Counted from the first letter of the stretch, positions 1 to 7,733 are shown. The stretch is DNA of 45,729 bases from Faecenecus sp036648855 (GCA_036648855.1 JAVWCU010000004.1:1-45729); one strand, 5' to 3'. The notes: a model not told the origin generated them from the letters alone. Program-made: numbers and translations.

Positions 1-8
1 ATTTTAAT

Positions 9-37
9 TTGTAAAAAGTAAGAACATCTTCTATAAT
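9..37 (+). promoter_or_regulatory. Sigma-A promoter of pdp
   Basis: A -35 element TTGTAA (9-14) is separated by exactly 17 bases from a consensus -10 TATAAT (32-37). It lies about 20 bases ahead of the pdp start, with a GGAG ribosome binding site in between. Confidence 0.6.
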
Positions 38-57
38 GATAATAGGAGAAGATAAAT

Positions 58-1281
58 ATGAATATAGTAGAAATAATTAATAAAAAAAGACTTAAAGAAG
101 TACTTAGTAAAGAAGAATTAGAGTATGCCTTCAATGGCTATTTAAAAGACCTCATTCCGGATTATCAAATGAGTAGTTTATTAATGGCTATCTGTATAAA
201 TGGTATGTCAGATGAAGAAATATTTAATTTAACGGATATTTTTATTAATAGTGGAGATAAATTAGATTTATCTATGATTAACAGCATAAAAGTAGATAAA
301 CATTCAACTGGTGGTGTCGGAGATAAGACTACTTTAATAGTCCTACCACTTGTAGCCAGTTGTGGTGTAGTCGTTCCCAAGATGAGTGGAAGAGGTTTGG
401 GCCATACCGGTGGTACGATTGATAAACTAGAAAGTATTCCAGGCTTTAAAGTAGATTTAGATGAAAATGAATTCTTAAATTTAATAAAAAAGAATGGTTT
501 AGCTATAACTTCTCAAACTAAAAACTTAACTCCTTTAGATAAAAAAATCTATGCTTTAAGAGATGTGACTGGTACAACTGAATCTATTCCCCTAATAGCG
601 TCTTCTATTATGTCTAAGAAAATAGCGGGCAGTGCTAATAAAATTTTAGTTGATATTAAGGTCGGTACAGGGGCTCTAATTAAAACCATGGGTGATGCGG
701 TTAGACTCTCTGAAATAATGAAAAAAATAGGAGCAAAGTATCAAGTAGAAGTAAGAACTTTAATGACCCCTATGGATAACCCTTTAGGACGGGCTATTGG
801 TAATAGAATAGAAGTAATGGAAGCAATAAATGTTTTAGAGGGAAAAGATAATTCCTATTTAACAGAATTATCTATTCAAATAGCTAGTCACATGGTCAGT
901 ATGGGTAAAAACATTTCTTATGATGAGGCTAAAGAAGAAGTTTTATTATCTTTAAATAACAAAGAAGCTTATCAGAAGTTTATCTCTTTTATAATTAGTC
1001 AGGGGGGGAATTTATCTAAATTAGTTTTAAGTTCTAAGACCCAGCTTATTAAAAGTCCAAAGACAGGAATTATTACGGAGATAAATGCCTTAAAAATGGG
1101 TAATTTAGCTGTTTCCTTAGGAGCAGGCAGAAGCAATAAGACTGATATTATTAAACCAGATGTAGGAATATTTTTAAACAAAGTTGTAGGTGAACAAGTG
1201 AATATTGGAGATACTTTATGCACTTTATATGTGGATAAAGAATGTTATATTCCTGTTCAAGATTATTTTATAATAAAGTAA
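58..1281 (+). CDS. pdp: Pyrimidine-nucleoside phosphorylase
   Basis: Cleaves uridine, thymidine or deoxyuridine with phosphate to give the free base and a (deoxy)ribose-1-phosphate, for pyrimidine salvage in the cytoplasm. The thymidine/pyrimidine phosphorylase signature SGRGLGHTGGTIDKLES is present near residues 109-125, preceded by the phosphate-binding KHSTGGVGDKTT segment near 81-92. The C-terminal domain is recognisable but short: 407 residues against about 430 for the Bacillus enzyme. The start ATG is supported by a GGAG site. In Bacillus subtilis pdp lies directly upstream of dacF and the spoIIA operon. The same order holds here, except that a VanY-like gene on the other strand lies between pdp and dacF. 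Confidence 0.93.
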   Translation: MNIVEIINKKRLKEVLSKEELEYAFNGYLKDLIPDYQMSSLLMAICINGMSDEEIFNLTDIFINSGDKLDLSMINSIKVDKHSTGGVGDKTTLIVLPLVASCGVVVPKMSGRGLGHTGGTIDKLESIPGFKVDLDENEFLNLIKKNGLAITSQTKNLTPLDKKIYALRDVTGTTESIPLIASSIMSKKIAGSANKILVDIKVGTGALIKTMGDAVRLSEIMKKIGAKYQVEVRTLMTPMDNPLGRAIGNRIEVMEAINVLEGKDNSYLTELSIQIASHMVSMGKNISYDEAKEEVLLSLNNKEAYQKFISFIISQGGNLSKLVLSSKTQLIKSPKTGIITEINALKMGNLAVSLGAGRSNKTDIIKPDVGIFLNKVVGEQVNIGDTLCTLYVDKECYIPVQDYFIIK

Positions 1282-1306
1282 AAGAGCATAGTGCTCTTTA
1301 TTTTTT
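1281..1306. terminator. Bidirectional terminator between pdp and the vanY-like gene
   Basis: Eight-base-pair stem AAAGAGCA (1281-1288) and TGCTCTTT (1292-1299) with a TAG loop, followed by a T-rich run on the plus strand and an A/T-rich flank on the other side. It sits between two convergent genes and overlaps the end of the minus-strand gene. Confidence 0.7.
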
Positions 1307-2209
1307 TCCATCTATAAATTTAGCATAATATTCATCAAAGGTAATATCATGTTCATGAATATAAGTTGCTACTGGAACTCCAACATATCGGTAATGCCAT
1401 GATTCATAACCGTACCCAGTGATTTCTTCTTTACCCTTAGGATATCTTAAAATGAAACCAAATTTATAGGCATTATTTTTCATCCAAGTAAATTCTTTTG
1501 TTAAGTGAAAACTAGTATAGGCTTTCTCTTTATTATCAATATCAGCTACTAATCCTGTTTGGTGCTCTGAAAAACCAGCTCTGGCTGAATAAGTATCAGC
1601 TTTTTCCTTTCCATCTTGATCAACATAGTTTTGATACAAAGTTACTTGATATTTATAACTACGATAAGTTGACATAGCCCTAATTGTAAACCCCTCTTTT
1701 TTAGCCTGTAAAGCCATCTCCTCAAAAGCCTCTTTGGCCTCTTTTACTAACTGTCTACTACCATTACTATAGGTACTAGAAATAACCTCAAGCCCTTTAG
1801 GAATATAGGTACTAGGCATAGAAATATACTTATTACTTAATAAATATATTTGATTTAAATAAGGAGTATCCTTAGTGTTAGTATAAGCAGGTTTATCTAA
1901 ATTAAGATTAACCCGAGTTACCACATCTTCATTTGTTAAATTACTATGATTCTGTTTGAATGTAACATAACGGTCTAAATATTCCATTTTAAAATAGTCT
2001 ATAGATTTATTAATATTATTAAGCAGTTTAAGTTTTTCTACTATTTTATTATTTTCATCCTTGTTATTTAGAGTGGGGTTAGGCTTAGAATTATTATCTC
2101 TAATATCTTCTTTTTTGGGACTTCTTACTAAATATATTCCTCCTGCTAGTAAAATTATAATCCCAATTAATATTAAAGATAGAGTAATAGCTTTCTTTCT
2201 TTTTCTCAT
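1298..2209 (-). CDS. VanY-family D,D/L,D-carboxypeptidase, membrane-anchored
   Basis: A peptidoglycan peptidase expected to act outside the membrane. Residues 1-28 are a basic start followed by one hydrophobic segment, an anchor or uncleaved signal. A charged Asn/Lys-rich linker follows, and the C-terminal half carries the Zn-site motifs of the VanY/DdcY family: SEHQTGLVAD (214-223; H216 and D223 as metal ligands) and ESWHYRYVG (269-277; E269 catalytic base, H272 ligand). The family removes the terminal D-Ala from muropeptides. Whether this one also confers glycopeptide tolerance cannot be told. The start is supported by AAGGTGATT six to eight bases upstream. It is divergent from dacF and convergent with pdp, as if inserted into the usual pdp-dacF pair. 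Confidence 0.85.
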   Translation of the reverse strand: MRKRKKAITLSLILIGIIILLAGGIYLVRSPKKEDIRDNNSKPNPTLNNKDENNKIVEKLKLLNNINKSIDYFKMEYLDRYVTFKQNHSNLTNEDVVTRVNLNLDKPAYTNTKDTPYLNQIYLLSNKYISMPSTYIPKGLEVISSTYSNGSRQLVKEAKEAFEEMALQAKKEGFTIRAMSTYRSYKYQVTLYQNYVDQDGKEKADTYSARAGFSEHQTGLVADIDNKEKAYTSFHLTKEFTWMKNNAYKFGFILRYPKGKEEITGYGYESWHYRYVGVPVATYIHEHDITFDEYYAKFIDGKK

Positions 2210-2300
2210 ATAATCACCTTAATTAATCATATCATATCAAAATAAAAAGATACTTAAAATAATTTAAATAACTATATATTTACATTTTATGACAAAACAA

Positions 2301-2328
2301 TCATTTATTGCTTTAAACCCTCATATTA
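2301..2328 (+). promoter_or_regulatory. Possible forespore sigma promoter of dacF
   Basis: CATATTA (2322-2328) fits the -10 CATNNTA of sigma-G-type promoters and lies 17 bases before the dacF start codon. The matching -35 (TCATT, 2301-2305) is poor. In B. subtilis dacF is read by sigma-F and sigma-G, which makes the site plausible, but the sequence match alone is weak. Confidence 0.3.
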
Positions 2329-2345
2329 GTTAATAGGAGGTAATT

Positions 2346-3581
2346 GTGAAAAAAGTATTAATTATCACTCTTATATTATGCTTAACTATTTTCCCTAGTT
2401 TATCTGTTTTAGCAGCTGATACTAACCCCGTTACTGGTATTTATCCAGATGAGATAGAGACAAATGAAGTTAATAAGGAGAAAGAGACATCTACACCAAG
2501 TGAACTGCTAACTAATGCCAAAAGTGGTTTACTAATGGAAGCTACTACGGGAGAAATCCTCTTTGAAAAGCAAATGGACGAAAGAATACCTGTTGCATCT
2601 ATGACTAAAATGATGGCTCAAATACTTATTTTAGAGAGTATAGAAAATGGTACTCTAACTTGGGATGAGAAAATAACAACATCCTCAAATGCAGCTGGAA
2701 TGGGTGGCAGTCAAATTTGGTTACAACCTAATGAAGTAATGACTGTTAGAGATTTAATGAAAGGTATCTCTATGGCCAGTGCTAATGACGCAACAGTTTT
2801 ATTAGCGGAGCGTATTAGTGGAACTGAAGCATCTTTTGTTGAAGCAATGAATAAAAAAGCTCTAGAATTAGGTCTTAAAAATACCCACTTCATGAATAGT
2901 ACTGGACTAGATGAAGAAAATCATTATTCAAGTAGTCATGATTTAGGTCTAATAGCTAAAGAACTCTTACAGCATCCTAGTATTTTAGAGTTTTCCTCTG
3001 TTTATGAAGATTATCTAAGAACTGACACTGCTAATAAGTTTTGGTTAGTAAATACCAATAAATTAATCCGCACCTATAAAGGAGCCGATGGTTTAAAAAC
3101 CGGTCATACGGATGCAGCTTTATACTGTATGAGTGTAACCGCTAAAAAAGATAACCTAAGATTGATTGCAGTTGTCTTAGGTGAAGAAAATAGTAAGGTA
3201 CGAAATAAAGAAACAGCAGCTTTACTAGACTATGGTTTTAATAATTACAAAATGCAACTTTTAAAGGCTAAGGGAGAAGTATTAGGTACTACTAAGATAG
3301 ATAAAGGAAATAAAGACCAAGTTATAATAGTGGCTAAAGATGATATTGGGATTGTCACAAAGAAAGCCGCCGAAGATGCAGTTTTAGATACTAAACTAGA
3401 ATTAAATAGTATTAAAATTCCTGTTAAACCTGGAGATGTTGTCGGTAAAGTTATTCTAACTAATAATGGAGGAGTAGTAGGAGAATATCCAGTTACAGTT
3501 AAAGAAGAAGTTACTAAAGCTAAATTTTTCAAACTTTATTTTAGAATTATAAAGGAAATGCTTACTGGAAATAGAGGGTAA
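2346..3581 (+). CDS. dacF: D-alanyl-D-alanine carboxypeptidase DacF (PBP5-like)
   Basis: A class-S11 penicillin-binding protein that trims the terminal D-Ala from peptidoglycan stem peptides. It begins with a signal peptide (hydrophobic residues 4-23, ending VLAA). The three penicillin-binding motifs are all present: SMTK (S85-K88, catalytic serine and lysine), SAN (145-147) and KTG (251-253). A C-terminal beta domain follows, ending in a short amphipathic tail (KAKFFKLYFRIIKEML) that typically lies on the membrane. It starts with GTG behind a strong AGGAGG. The position next to spoIIAA, as in B. subtilis, supports DacF (cortex cross-linking) rather than the vegetative DacA. Confidence 0.92.
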   Translation: MKKVLIITLILCLTIFPSLSVLAADTNPVTGIYPDEIETNEVNKEKETSTPSELLTNAKSGLLMEATTGEILFEKQMDERIPVASMTKMMAQILILESIENGTLTWDEKITTSSNAAGMGGSQIWLQPNEVMTVRDLMKGISMASANDATVLLAERISGTEASFVEAMNKKALELGLKNTHFMNSTGLDEENHYSSSHDLGLIAKELLQHPSILEFSSVYEDYLRTDTANKFWLVNTNKLIRTYKGADGLKTGHTDAALYCMSVTAKKDNLRLIAVVLGEENSKVRNKETAALLDYGFNNYKMQLLKAKGEVLGTTKIDKGNKDQVIIVAKDDIGIVTKKAAEDAVLDTKLELNSIKIPVKPGDVVGKVILTNNGGVVGEYPVTVKEEVTKAKFFKLYFRIIKEMLTGNRG

Positions 3582-3668
3582 GTTGATCTAAGTAACTGTT
3601 ATTATGTGTAGATATTATTTTAGTTATTTAGTATAATTATAATGAAATAATAAGCATAAGGAGTATAT

Positions 3669-4241
3669 ATGAGAATAGGAATAGATATAGATGGAGTTTT
3701 AACAGATATAGCTAAATATGAAATAGATTTAGGAACAAAGTATTTTTGTAACCAACAAGTAAGTATAGTTGATAGTAAGGCCTACTTTACCAAAGATATG
3801 TTTAATATAACTAAGGAAATGGATAACCAGTTTTGGGCTTCTATAATTTATGATTATATAGAATCAGAACCTCCTCGGAAGTTTGCTAGTGAAATTATTA
3901 AAAAACTAAAAAATCTAGGCCATGAAATCTATTTAATTACAGCTAGGAGTAGTGAACTTAATATGTCTCAAGAAGAGATACAAAGTTTAACCTTAACCTG
4001 GTTAAAGGAAAATGACATTTACTATGATAAAATTATTTTTAGTCCTGAAGATAAATTAGAAGTATGTCTAGATAATAAAATTGATCTAATGATTGAAGAT
4101 AAACCAGAAAATATTAAGGACATTTCTTCTAAAATACCGGTAATAGTTTTTGATAGCAATTATAACGAAACTTGCTTAGGCCCTAATATTATTAGATGTT
4201 ATAGTTGGTATGATATTTATATTAAAATAATTACCATGTAA
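3669..4241 (+). CDS. HAD-superfamily 5'-nucleotidase-like phosphatase
   Basis: A HAD hydrolase of the NT5C/YqfW type (5' nucleotidase, deoxy, C-type). The N-terminal motif I reads DIDGVLTD, with D6 the nucleophile and D8 the acid/base residue. Motif II is in LITARS, the motif III lysine lies in FSPEDK, and the motif IV acids in LMIEDKPEN. The family dephosphorylates (deoxy)nucleoside monophosphates; the substrate here is not known. At 190 residues it has the usual family length. The ribosome binding site is AAGGAG. It lies between dacF and the reduced spoIIA operon and is followed by its own terminator, so it is probably a separate transcription unit or the end of the dacF unit. Confidence 0.8.
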   Translation: MRIGIDIDGVLTDIAKYEIDLGTKYFCNQQVSIVDSKAYFTKDMFNITKEMDNQFWASIIYDYIESEPPRKFASEIIKKLKNLGHEIYLITARSSELNMSQEEIQSLTLTWLKENDIYYDKIIFSPEDKLEVCLDNKIDLMIEDKPENIKDISSKIPVIVFDSNYNETCLGPNIIRCYSWYDIYIKIITM

Positions 4242-4247
4242 TAAATA

Positions 4248-4276
4248 AAGTACTATTAATTAGGTAGTACTTTTTA
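4248..4276 (+). terminator. Terminator after the HAD gene
   Basis: Eight-base-pair stem AAGTACTA (4248-4255) with TAGTACTT (4265-4272), followed by a short T run. It separates the upstream gene from the Spo0A-box region of spoIIAA. Confidence 0.7.
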
Positions 4277-4301
4277 TATGTATAAAAATCCTGTCACTTT
4301 T

Positions 4302-4334
4302 TGTCGAATGAATAATTTGTAAGGTTTTGTCGAA
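4302..4334 (+). promoter_or_regulatory. Two Spo0A boxes upstream of spoIIAA
   Basis: The heptamer TGTCGAA, the core consensus of the Spo0A-phosphate box, occurs twice in the same orientation (4302-4308 and 4328-4334), each inside a longer shared context TTTTGTCGAATGA/TTTTTGTCGAATGA. The copies are 26 bases apart, about two and a half helical turns, and lie 54-86 bases before the spoIIAA start. Overlapping the second box, AGGTTTT (4322-4328) and GAAA (4341-4344) loosely resemble a sigma-H promoter, which is what reads spoIIA in B. subtilis. A TATAAA lies at 4347-4352. The boxes are seen directly; their function is inferred from the consensus and the gene downstream. Confidence 0.75.
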
Positions 4335-4387
4335 TGAGTAGAAAGATATAAAAAAATGATTTATATTTAATGGCATGAGGTGATTAG

Positions 4388-4726
4388 ATGCTAGAAACAG
4401 CAGAGTTTCGTAAAGGAATATTATTTTTAAGACTAACTGGAGTAATTAGAGAAATAGAGTCTAAAGAACTAAATTATTATTTTAAATATTTAGTTGAAGA
4501 AAGTGGCATTAAATATATTGCACTTAATTTATCAGGATTATCTAGTATCAATAAAGGGGGCATAGCACTATTAGATCAACTTGATAAAAAAATTAAGGGT
4601 AATGGAGGTAATCTAATTTTATGTGGAGCTAGTGATAGATTAGGAGGTAAAATCAGGAAAAATAGTTTATTCAATATTTGTAGTAGTACCAGTGAATTAA
4701 ATGTTTTTAATATGATTAATATTTAA
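4388..4726 (+). CDS. spoIIAA: SpoIIAA-like STAS-domain anti-anti-sigma factor lacking the phospho-serine
   Basis: A single STAS domain of 112 residues, the usual size of SpoIIAA, directly upstream of a sigma-F-like gene. In known systems SpoIIAA frees sigma-F by binding the kinase/anti-sigma factor SpoIIAB and is switched off when SpoIIAB phosphorylates a serine in the loop DSSG. The aligned loop here reads N55-K56-G57-G58, so both the aspartate and the phosphorylatable serine are gone. Adjacent serines S52 and S53 lie in the preceding strand, not at that site. No spoIIAB lies between this gene and sigF (11-base gap). RBS: GAGGTGATTAG before ATG. Assignment as spoIIAA rests on fold, size, promoter boxes and synteny; its mechanism must differ from the textbook one. 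Confidence 0.8.
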   Translation: MLETAEFRKGILFLRLTGVIREIESKELNYYFKYLVEESGIKYIALNLSGLSSINKGGIALLDQLDKKIKGNGGNLILCGASDRLGGKIRKNSLFNICSSTSELNVFNMINI

Positions 4727-4737
4727 GGAGGATAACT

Positions 4738-5400
4738 ATGCCAGATACCATTGTTCAAGAGAATGAAAGATTAGTTTATTCAATTATTAGTAAATTTAGA
4801 AGATATTATGATGTAGATGATTTATATCAAGTGGGAATGTTAGGTTTATTTAAAGCTTATCAAAAGTTCGATAGTAGCTTTGACACAAAGTTTTCTACTT
4901 ATGCTCATACTTATATTTGGGGTGAAGTATTAAAGTTTGTCAGAGAAGATAAAAGTATAAAAATTAATAAGGAAACTATGAAAATAGCAAAAGTTGTAGA
5001 TAAAACCAGAGAATTTTTAACTCAAAAACTAATGAGAACACCTACTATAACAGAAATATCTTTATTTTTAGAAATAGATGAAAAAATAGTTTTAGATGCA
5101 GAGTTGTCTAAGGAATTCATCAGAAGTCTAGATTTTATTTTAAATGAAGAAAATGATGGTAAGGATCTTAATCTTTATGACCATTTAGCTGTTACTGAAA
5201 AAAAATATAATTCTAATGTTCAAGACTTATATACGGAGTTAGACAAGCTAGAAGAGAAAGACAGAAGACTTATTAAGTACCGTTACTTTGAAGATTATAC
5301 TCAAAGTGAGGCTTCTCAAGAACTAGGGATGAGTCAAGTCCAAGTGTCTAGAACGGAGGCTAAAATATTAACTAAGTTAAAAAATAAATTAATAGTTTAG
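4738..5400 (+). CDS. sigF: Sporulation sigma factor, sigma-F-like
   Basis: A sigma-70 family factor of 220 residues. Region 2 contains NERLVYSIISKF...DDLYQVGMLGLFKAYQKFD and FSTYAHTYIWGEVLKFVRED (about residues 8-71), with promoter -10 recognition determinants. Region 3 follows, then region 4 with the helix-turn-helix YTQSEASQELGMSQVQVSRTE (about 183-203). It is about 35 residues shorter than B. subtilis sigma-F, with the loss at the N terminus before region 2. Strong AAGGAGG site. It is co-transcribed with spoIIAA and followed by spoVAC, as in the B. subtilis spoIIA-spoVA arrangement. Sigma-G is the main alternative; the position after a SpoIIAA-like gene favours sigma-F. Confidence 0.8.
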   Translation: MPDTIVQENERLVYSIISKFRRYYDVDDLYQVGMLGLFKAYQKFDSSFDTKFSTYAHTYIWGEVLKFVREDKSIKINKETMKIAKVVDKTREFLTQKLMRTPTITEISLFLEIDEKIVLDAELSKEFIRSLDFILNEENDGKDLNLYDHLAVTEKKYNSNVQDLYTELDKLEEKDRRLIKYRYFEDYTQSEASQELGMSQVQVSRTEAKILTKLKNKLIV

Positions 5401-5440
5401 TTAGAGTAGTCTTAAATAATAAATATTATTCTTTGTAAAG

Positions 5441-5469
5441 GTATATAGCTTTAAAAATAGTCCATGCTA
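5441..5469 (+). promoter_or_regulatory. Sigma-G-type promoter of the spoVA operon
   Basis: GTATA (5441-5445) fits the -35 GNATR and CATGCTA (5463-5469) fits the -10 CATNNTA of sigma-G, with a 17-base spacer. It lies 16 bases before the spoVAC start codon. The B. subtilis spoVA operon is sigma-G controlled, so match and context agree. The short distance to the start leaves little 5' leader. Confidence 0.7.
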
Positions 5470-5484
5470 TAGTTAGGTGATAAT

Positions 5485-5931
5485 ATGGATAAAAAGCAAT
5501 ATACTAAAATTGTAGCTCTTCATAAACCTAAAGAGGCAAAGCTAAAAAATGCTCTTATAGCGTTTATTATAGGTGGAGTAGTAGGTACAACTGGACAACT
5601 ATTAATTGAAGTTTACAGTAATATCTTAAGTATAAGTAGTAAAGATGCCTCTATCTTTATGATTATAACTTTAATTTTTTTGGCCTCATTATTTACAGCT
5701 TTAGGCTTCTTTGATAAGTGGGTTAGTTTTGCCAAGTGCGGATTAATTATTCCTATCACAGGTTTTGCGCATTCAATGACTAGTGCAGGGATAGAATACC
5801 GTAGGGAAGGACCTGTCTTTGGAATAGGTAGTAATATTTTTAAACTAGCAGGTTCTGTTATCTTATATGGTGTAGTTTCAGCATGGTTCTTTGGTATAAT
5901 TAGACTAGTAATTATAGGTATTAAGCTATGA
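5485..5931 (+). CDS. spoVAC: Stage V sporulation protein AC
   Basis: An inner-spore-membrane protein of the SpoVA channel, which moves dipicolinic acid and calcium into the forespore and releases them on germination; SpoVAC is described as mechanosensitive. The 148-residue protein has a short basic cytosolic start (KPKEAKLKNALIAF) and several hydrophobic segments (roughly residues 24-44, 56-75, 82-100 and 122-145). The family hallmark GFAHSMTSAGIEYRREGPVFGIGSN is recognisable in the second half. It is first in a tightly packed operon: its stop overlaps the spoVAD start by four bases (ATGA). The start follows AGGTGATA. Confidence 0.92.
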   Translation: MDKKQYTKIVALHKPKEAKLKNALIAFIIGGVVGTTGQLLIEVYSNILSISSKDASIFMIITLIFLASLFTALGFFDKWVSFAKCGLIIPITGFAHSMTSAGIEYRREGPVFGIGSNIFKLAGSVILYGVVSAWFFGIIRLVIIGIKL

Positions 5932-6923
5932 CAGAAAAATATAATAATGTCTATATAAAGGAGACCTCTACAGTAGCAGGACCATATGAGGCAAAAGGTC
6001 CTTTAAATAAGTATTTCGATAAAACCTATAAAGATTTATATAATAATGAAAAGTGCTGGGAATTAGCAGAAGTTCATCTTCTAAAAGAAAGTATAAATAT
6101 TCTCTTAAAAAAGATTAATTTAAAAAAAGAGAGTATTGATCTAATTATAGCTGGTGATTTATTAAATCAAATTACTGCCTCTTGTTATGCAATAGAATCT
6201 TTTAACATACCCTTTCTAGGTATTTATAGTGCCTGTGCTACTAGTATTGAAGGGATGATTATAGCCTCTAAATTTATTGAAAGTAAAACCGTTTCAAATA
6301 TTATTGTATCTTCTTCATCTCATAATATGAGTAGTGAAAAACAATTTCGTAATCCAACAGAATATGGGGCCCCTAAACCAAAAACTGCTACATTTACAGC
6401 AACAGGTGGGGCAAGTATATTAATTACTAGTGAAAAAAGTAGAGTTAAGGTAGAAAGTTCTACTATTGGCACTATTTGTAATTTAGATCAACATGATGCT
6501 TCTAATATGGGAGCCACCATGGCCCCTGCTGCAGCTAAGACCATTTATGAGCATTTAACTTCTTTAAAGAGAACTCCAAGTTATTATGATTTAATTTTAA
6601 CTGGTGATTTAGGTATTTATGGTAAAAATATAGTCATTGATTTTATGAAAGCAGAGTACAATTTAGATATTCATAGTAACTATAATGACTGTGGAATTAT
6701 GCTATATGACTTAAAAAAGCAAAAAGAAATATTTGCAGGTGGAAGCGGCCCTGTTTGCAGTGCTTTAGTAAATTATAGCTATATTATGGAACAACTTAAA
6801 ACTAAAAAATTAAAAAGAGTTTTATTAGTCGCAACTGGTGCCTTATTTTCTCCTACATTTACTAATCTTAAACAACCAATCTTAAGTATTGCACATGCTA
6901 TTAGTTTGGAGGGAGTAGAATGA
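5928..6923 (+). CDS. spoVAD: Stage V sporulation protein AD
   Basis: The soluble, thiolase-fold component of the SpoVA complex that binds dipicolinic acid at the outer face of the inner spore membrane. The protein is 331 residues, the usual length. The family segments GPLNKYFDKTY, FLGIYSACATSIEG (thiolase-like nucleophile-loop region), NPTEYGAPKPKTATFTATGG and the late GGSGPVCSALVN / KRVLLVATGALFSPTF are all recognisable. It overlaps spoVAC upstream and spoVAE downstream by four bases each, which indicates translational coupling. The sigma-G-type promoter ahead of spoVAC would drive it. Confidence 0.94.
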   Translation: MTEKYNNVYIKETSTVAGPYEAKGPLNKYFDKTYKDLYNNEKCWELAEVHLLKESINILLKKINLKKESIDLIIAGDLLNQITASCYAIESFNIPFLGIYSACATSIEGMIIASKFIESKTVSNIIVSSSSHNMSSEKQFRNPTEYGAPKPKTATFTATGGASILITSEKSRVKVESSTIGTICNLDQHDASNMGATMAPAAAKTIYEHLTSLKRTPSYYDLILTGDLGIYGKNIVIDFMKAEYNLDIHSNYNDCGIMLYDLKKQKEIFAGGSGPVCSALVNYSYIMEQLKTKKLKRVLLVATGALFSPTFTNLKQPILSIAHAISLEGVE

Positions 6924-7270
6924 TATATTTATATTCTTTTCTCTTTGCAGGAACTATCTGTTTCCTTGGCCAGATTATTTTAGATAATACTAAGTTAACA
7001 CCAGGTCATATTACCAGTATCTTTGTAGTAATAGGTGCTTTCCTAGATACATTCAGTATCTATGATAAAATAATTGCCTTTGTTGGAGGCGGAGCTTTAG
7101 TCCCTATTACTAGTTTTGGGCACTTATTAATTCATGGAGCCTTATCTAAAGCTATTGATTATGGACCAGTCGGACTAGCAATGGGAATGTTTGATTTAAC
7201 AGCATCAGGAATAACCTCAGCAATAGTGTTTACTTTCTTCTTTGCCCTATTCTTTAAACCAAAAAACTAA
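6920..7270 (+). CDS. spoVAE: Stage V sporulation protein AE (SpoVAEb type)
   Basis: A small integral membrane subunit of the SpoVA channel, 116 residues with four hydrophobic segments and very few charges. Family features include LAGTICFLGQ-like FAGTICFLGQIIL near the start, the TPGHITSIFVVIGAFLD segment, and GAGALVPITSFG-like GGGALVPITSFGHLLIHG in the middle. It is the last gene of the spoVAC-D-E operon, overlaps spoVAD by four bases and is followed by a strong terminator. No spoVAF or other spoVA gene follows. Confidence 0.9.
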   Translation: MIYLYSFLFAGTICFLGQIILDNTKLTPGHITSIFVVIGAFLDTFSIYDKIIAFVGGGALVPITSFGHLLIHGALSKAIDYGPVGLAMGMFDLTASGITSAIVFTFFFALFFKPKN

Positions 7271-7272
7271 AA

Positions 7273-7306
7273 AAATAAAGAACAAAAAAACTGTTCTTTA
7301 TTTTTC
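7273..7306. terminator. Bidirectional terminator between spoVAE and the RNHCP gene
   Basis: Twelve-base-pair perfect stem AAATAAAGAACA (7273-7284) and TGTTCTTTATTT (7292-7303), with a T run on the plus side and, read on the minus strand, the matching T run from the A-rich left flank. It serves two convergent genes and overlaps the 3' end of the minus-strand gene. Confidence 0.8.
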
Positions 7307-7603
7307 TATATTAGATAATTCAATAATTAAATCCATATTATCGTCATTAGCGATAATGTTTTTATGAAGACTATGACATTTTTCACATTTATAAATAATT
7401 TTATATGAGTCTTTAAATTTCTCTATACCAATAGGTTTTAATAATCCCAAACAAGTATTATTTCTATCCCCTGGTAGAATATCAACATGCTTTGAATACA
7501 AGCAAAAAGGACAATGATCTCTCGCTGTATAATTTAATTTATTAATGCTATTCCCACAGTTATCACAAACAAAACTTTCATCTTTCATTGTAAATCTCTT
7601 CAT
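7298..7603 (-). CDS. RNHCP-domain zinc-ribbon protein
   Basis: A small protein of the RNHCP family, named after its central sequence. It has two Cys pairs in a zinc-ribbon arrangement: CDNCG near the N terminus with HCPFC (in ARDHCPFCLYSKHVD), and later CEKC. The family function is not established. I chose the second ATG (7603) because the GGGG-rich AAAGGGG lies seven bases upstream of it and only one base from the first ATG at 7609. It is a monocistronic minus-strand gene convergent with the spoVA operon. Confidence 0.75.
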   Translation of the reverse strand: MKRFTMKDESFVCDNCGNSINKLNYTARDHCPFCLYSKHVDILPGDRNNTCLGLLKPIGIEKFKDSYKIIYKCEKCHSLHKNIIANDDNMDLIIELSNIEK

Positions 7604-7733
7604 TAACATACCCCTTTAATAAAATAAATATAACAAACTAATACTTAAAATGCAATATTTAGTAAGTTCTAAGTCAAATAATATAAGGTATATGCTATAA
7701 TGTATAAATAAGTGTATATAGGAAGTGAAGACT

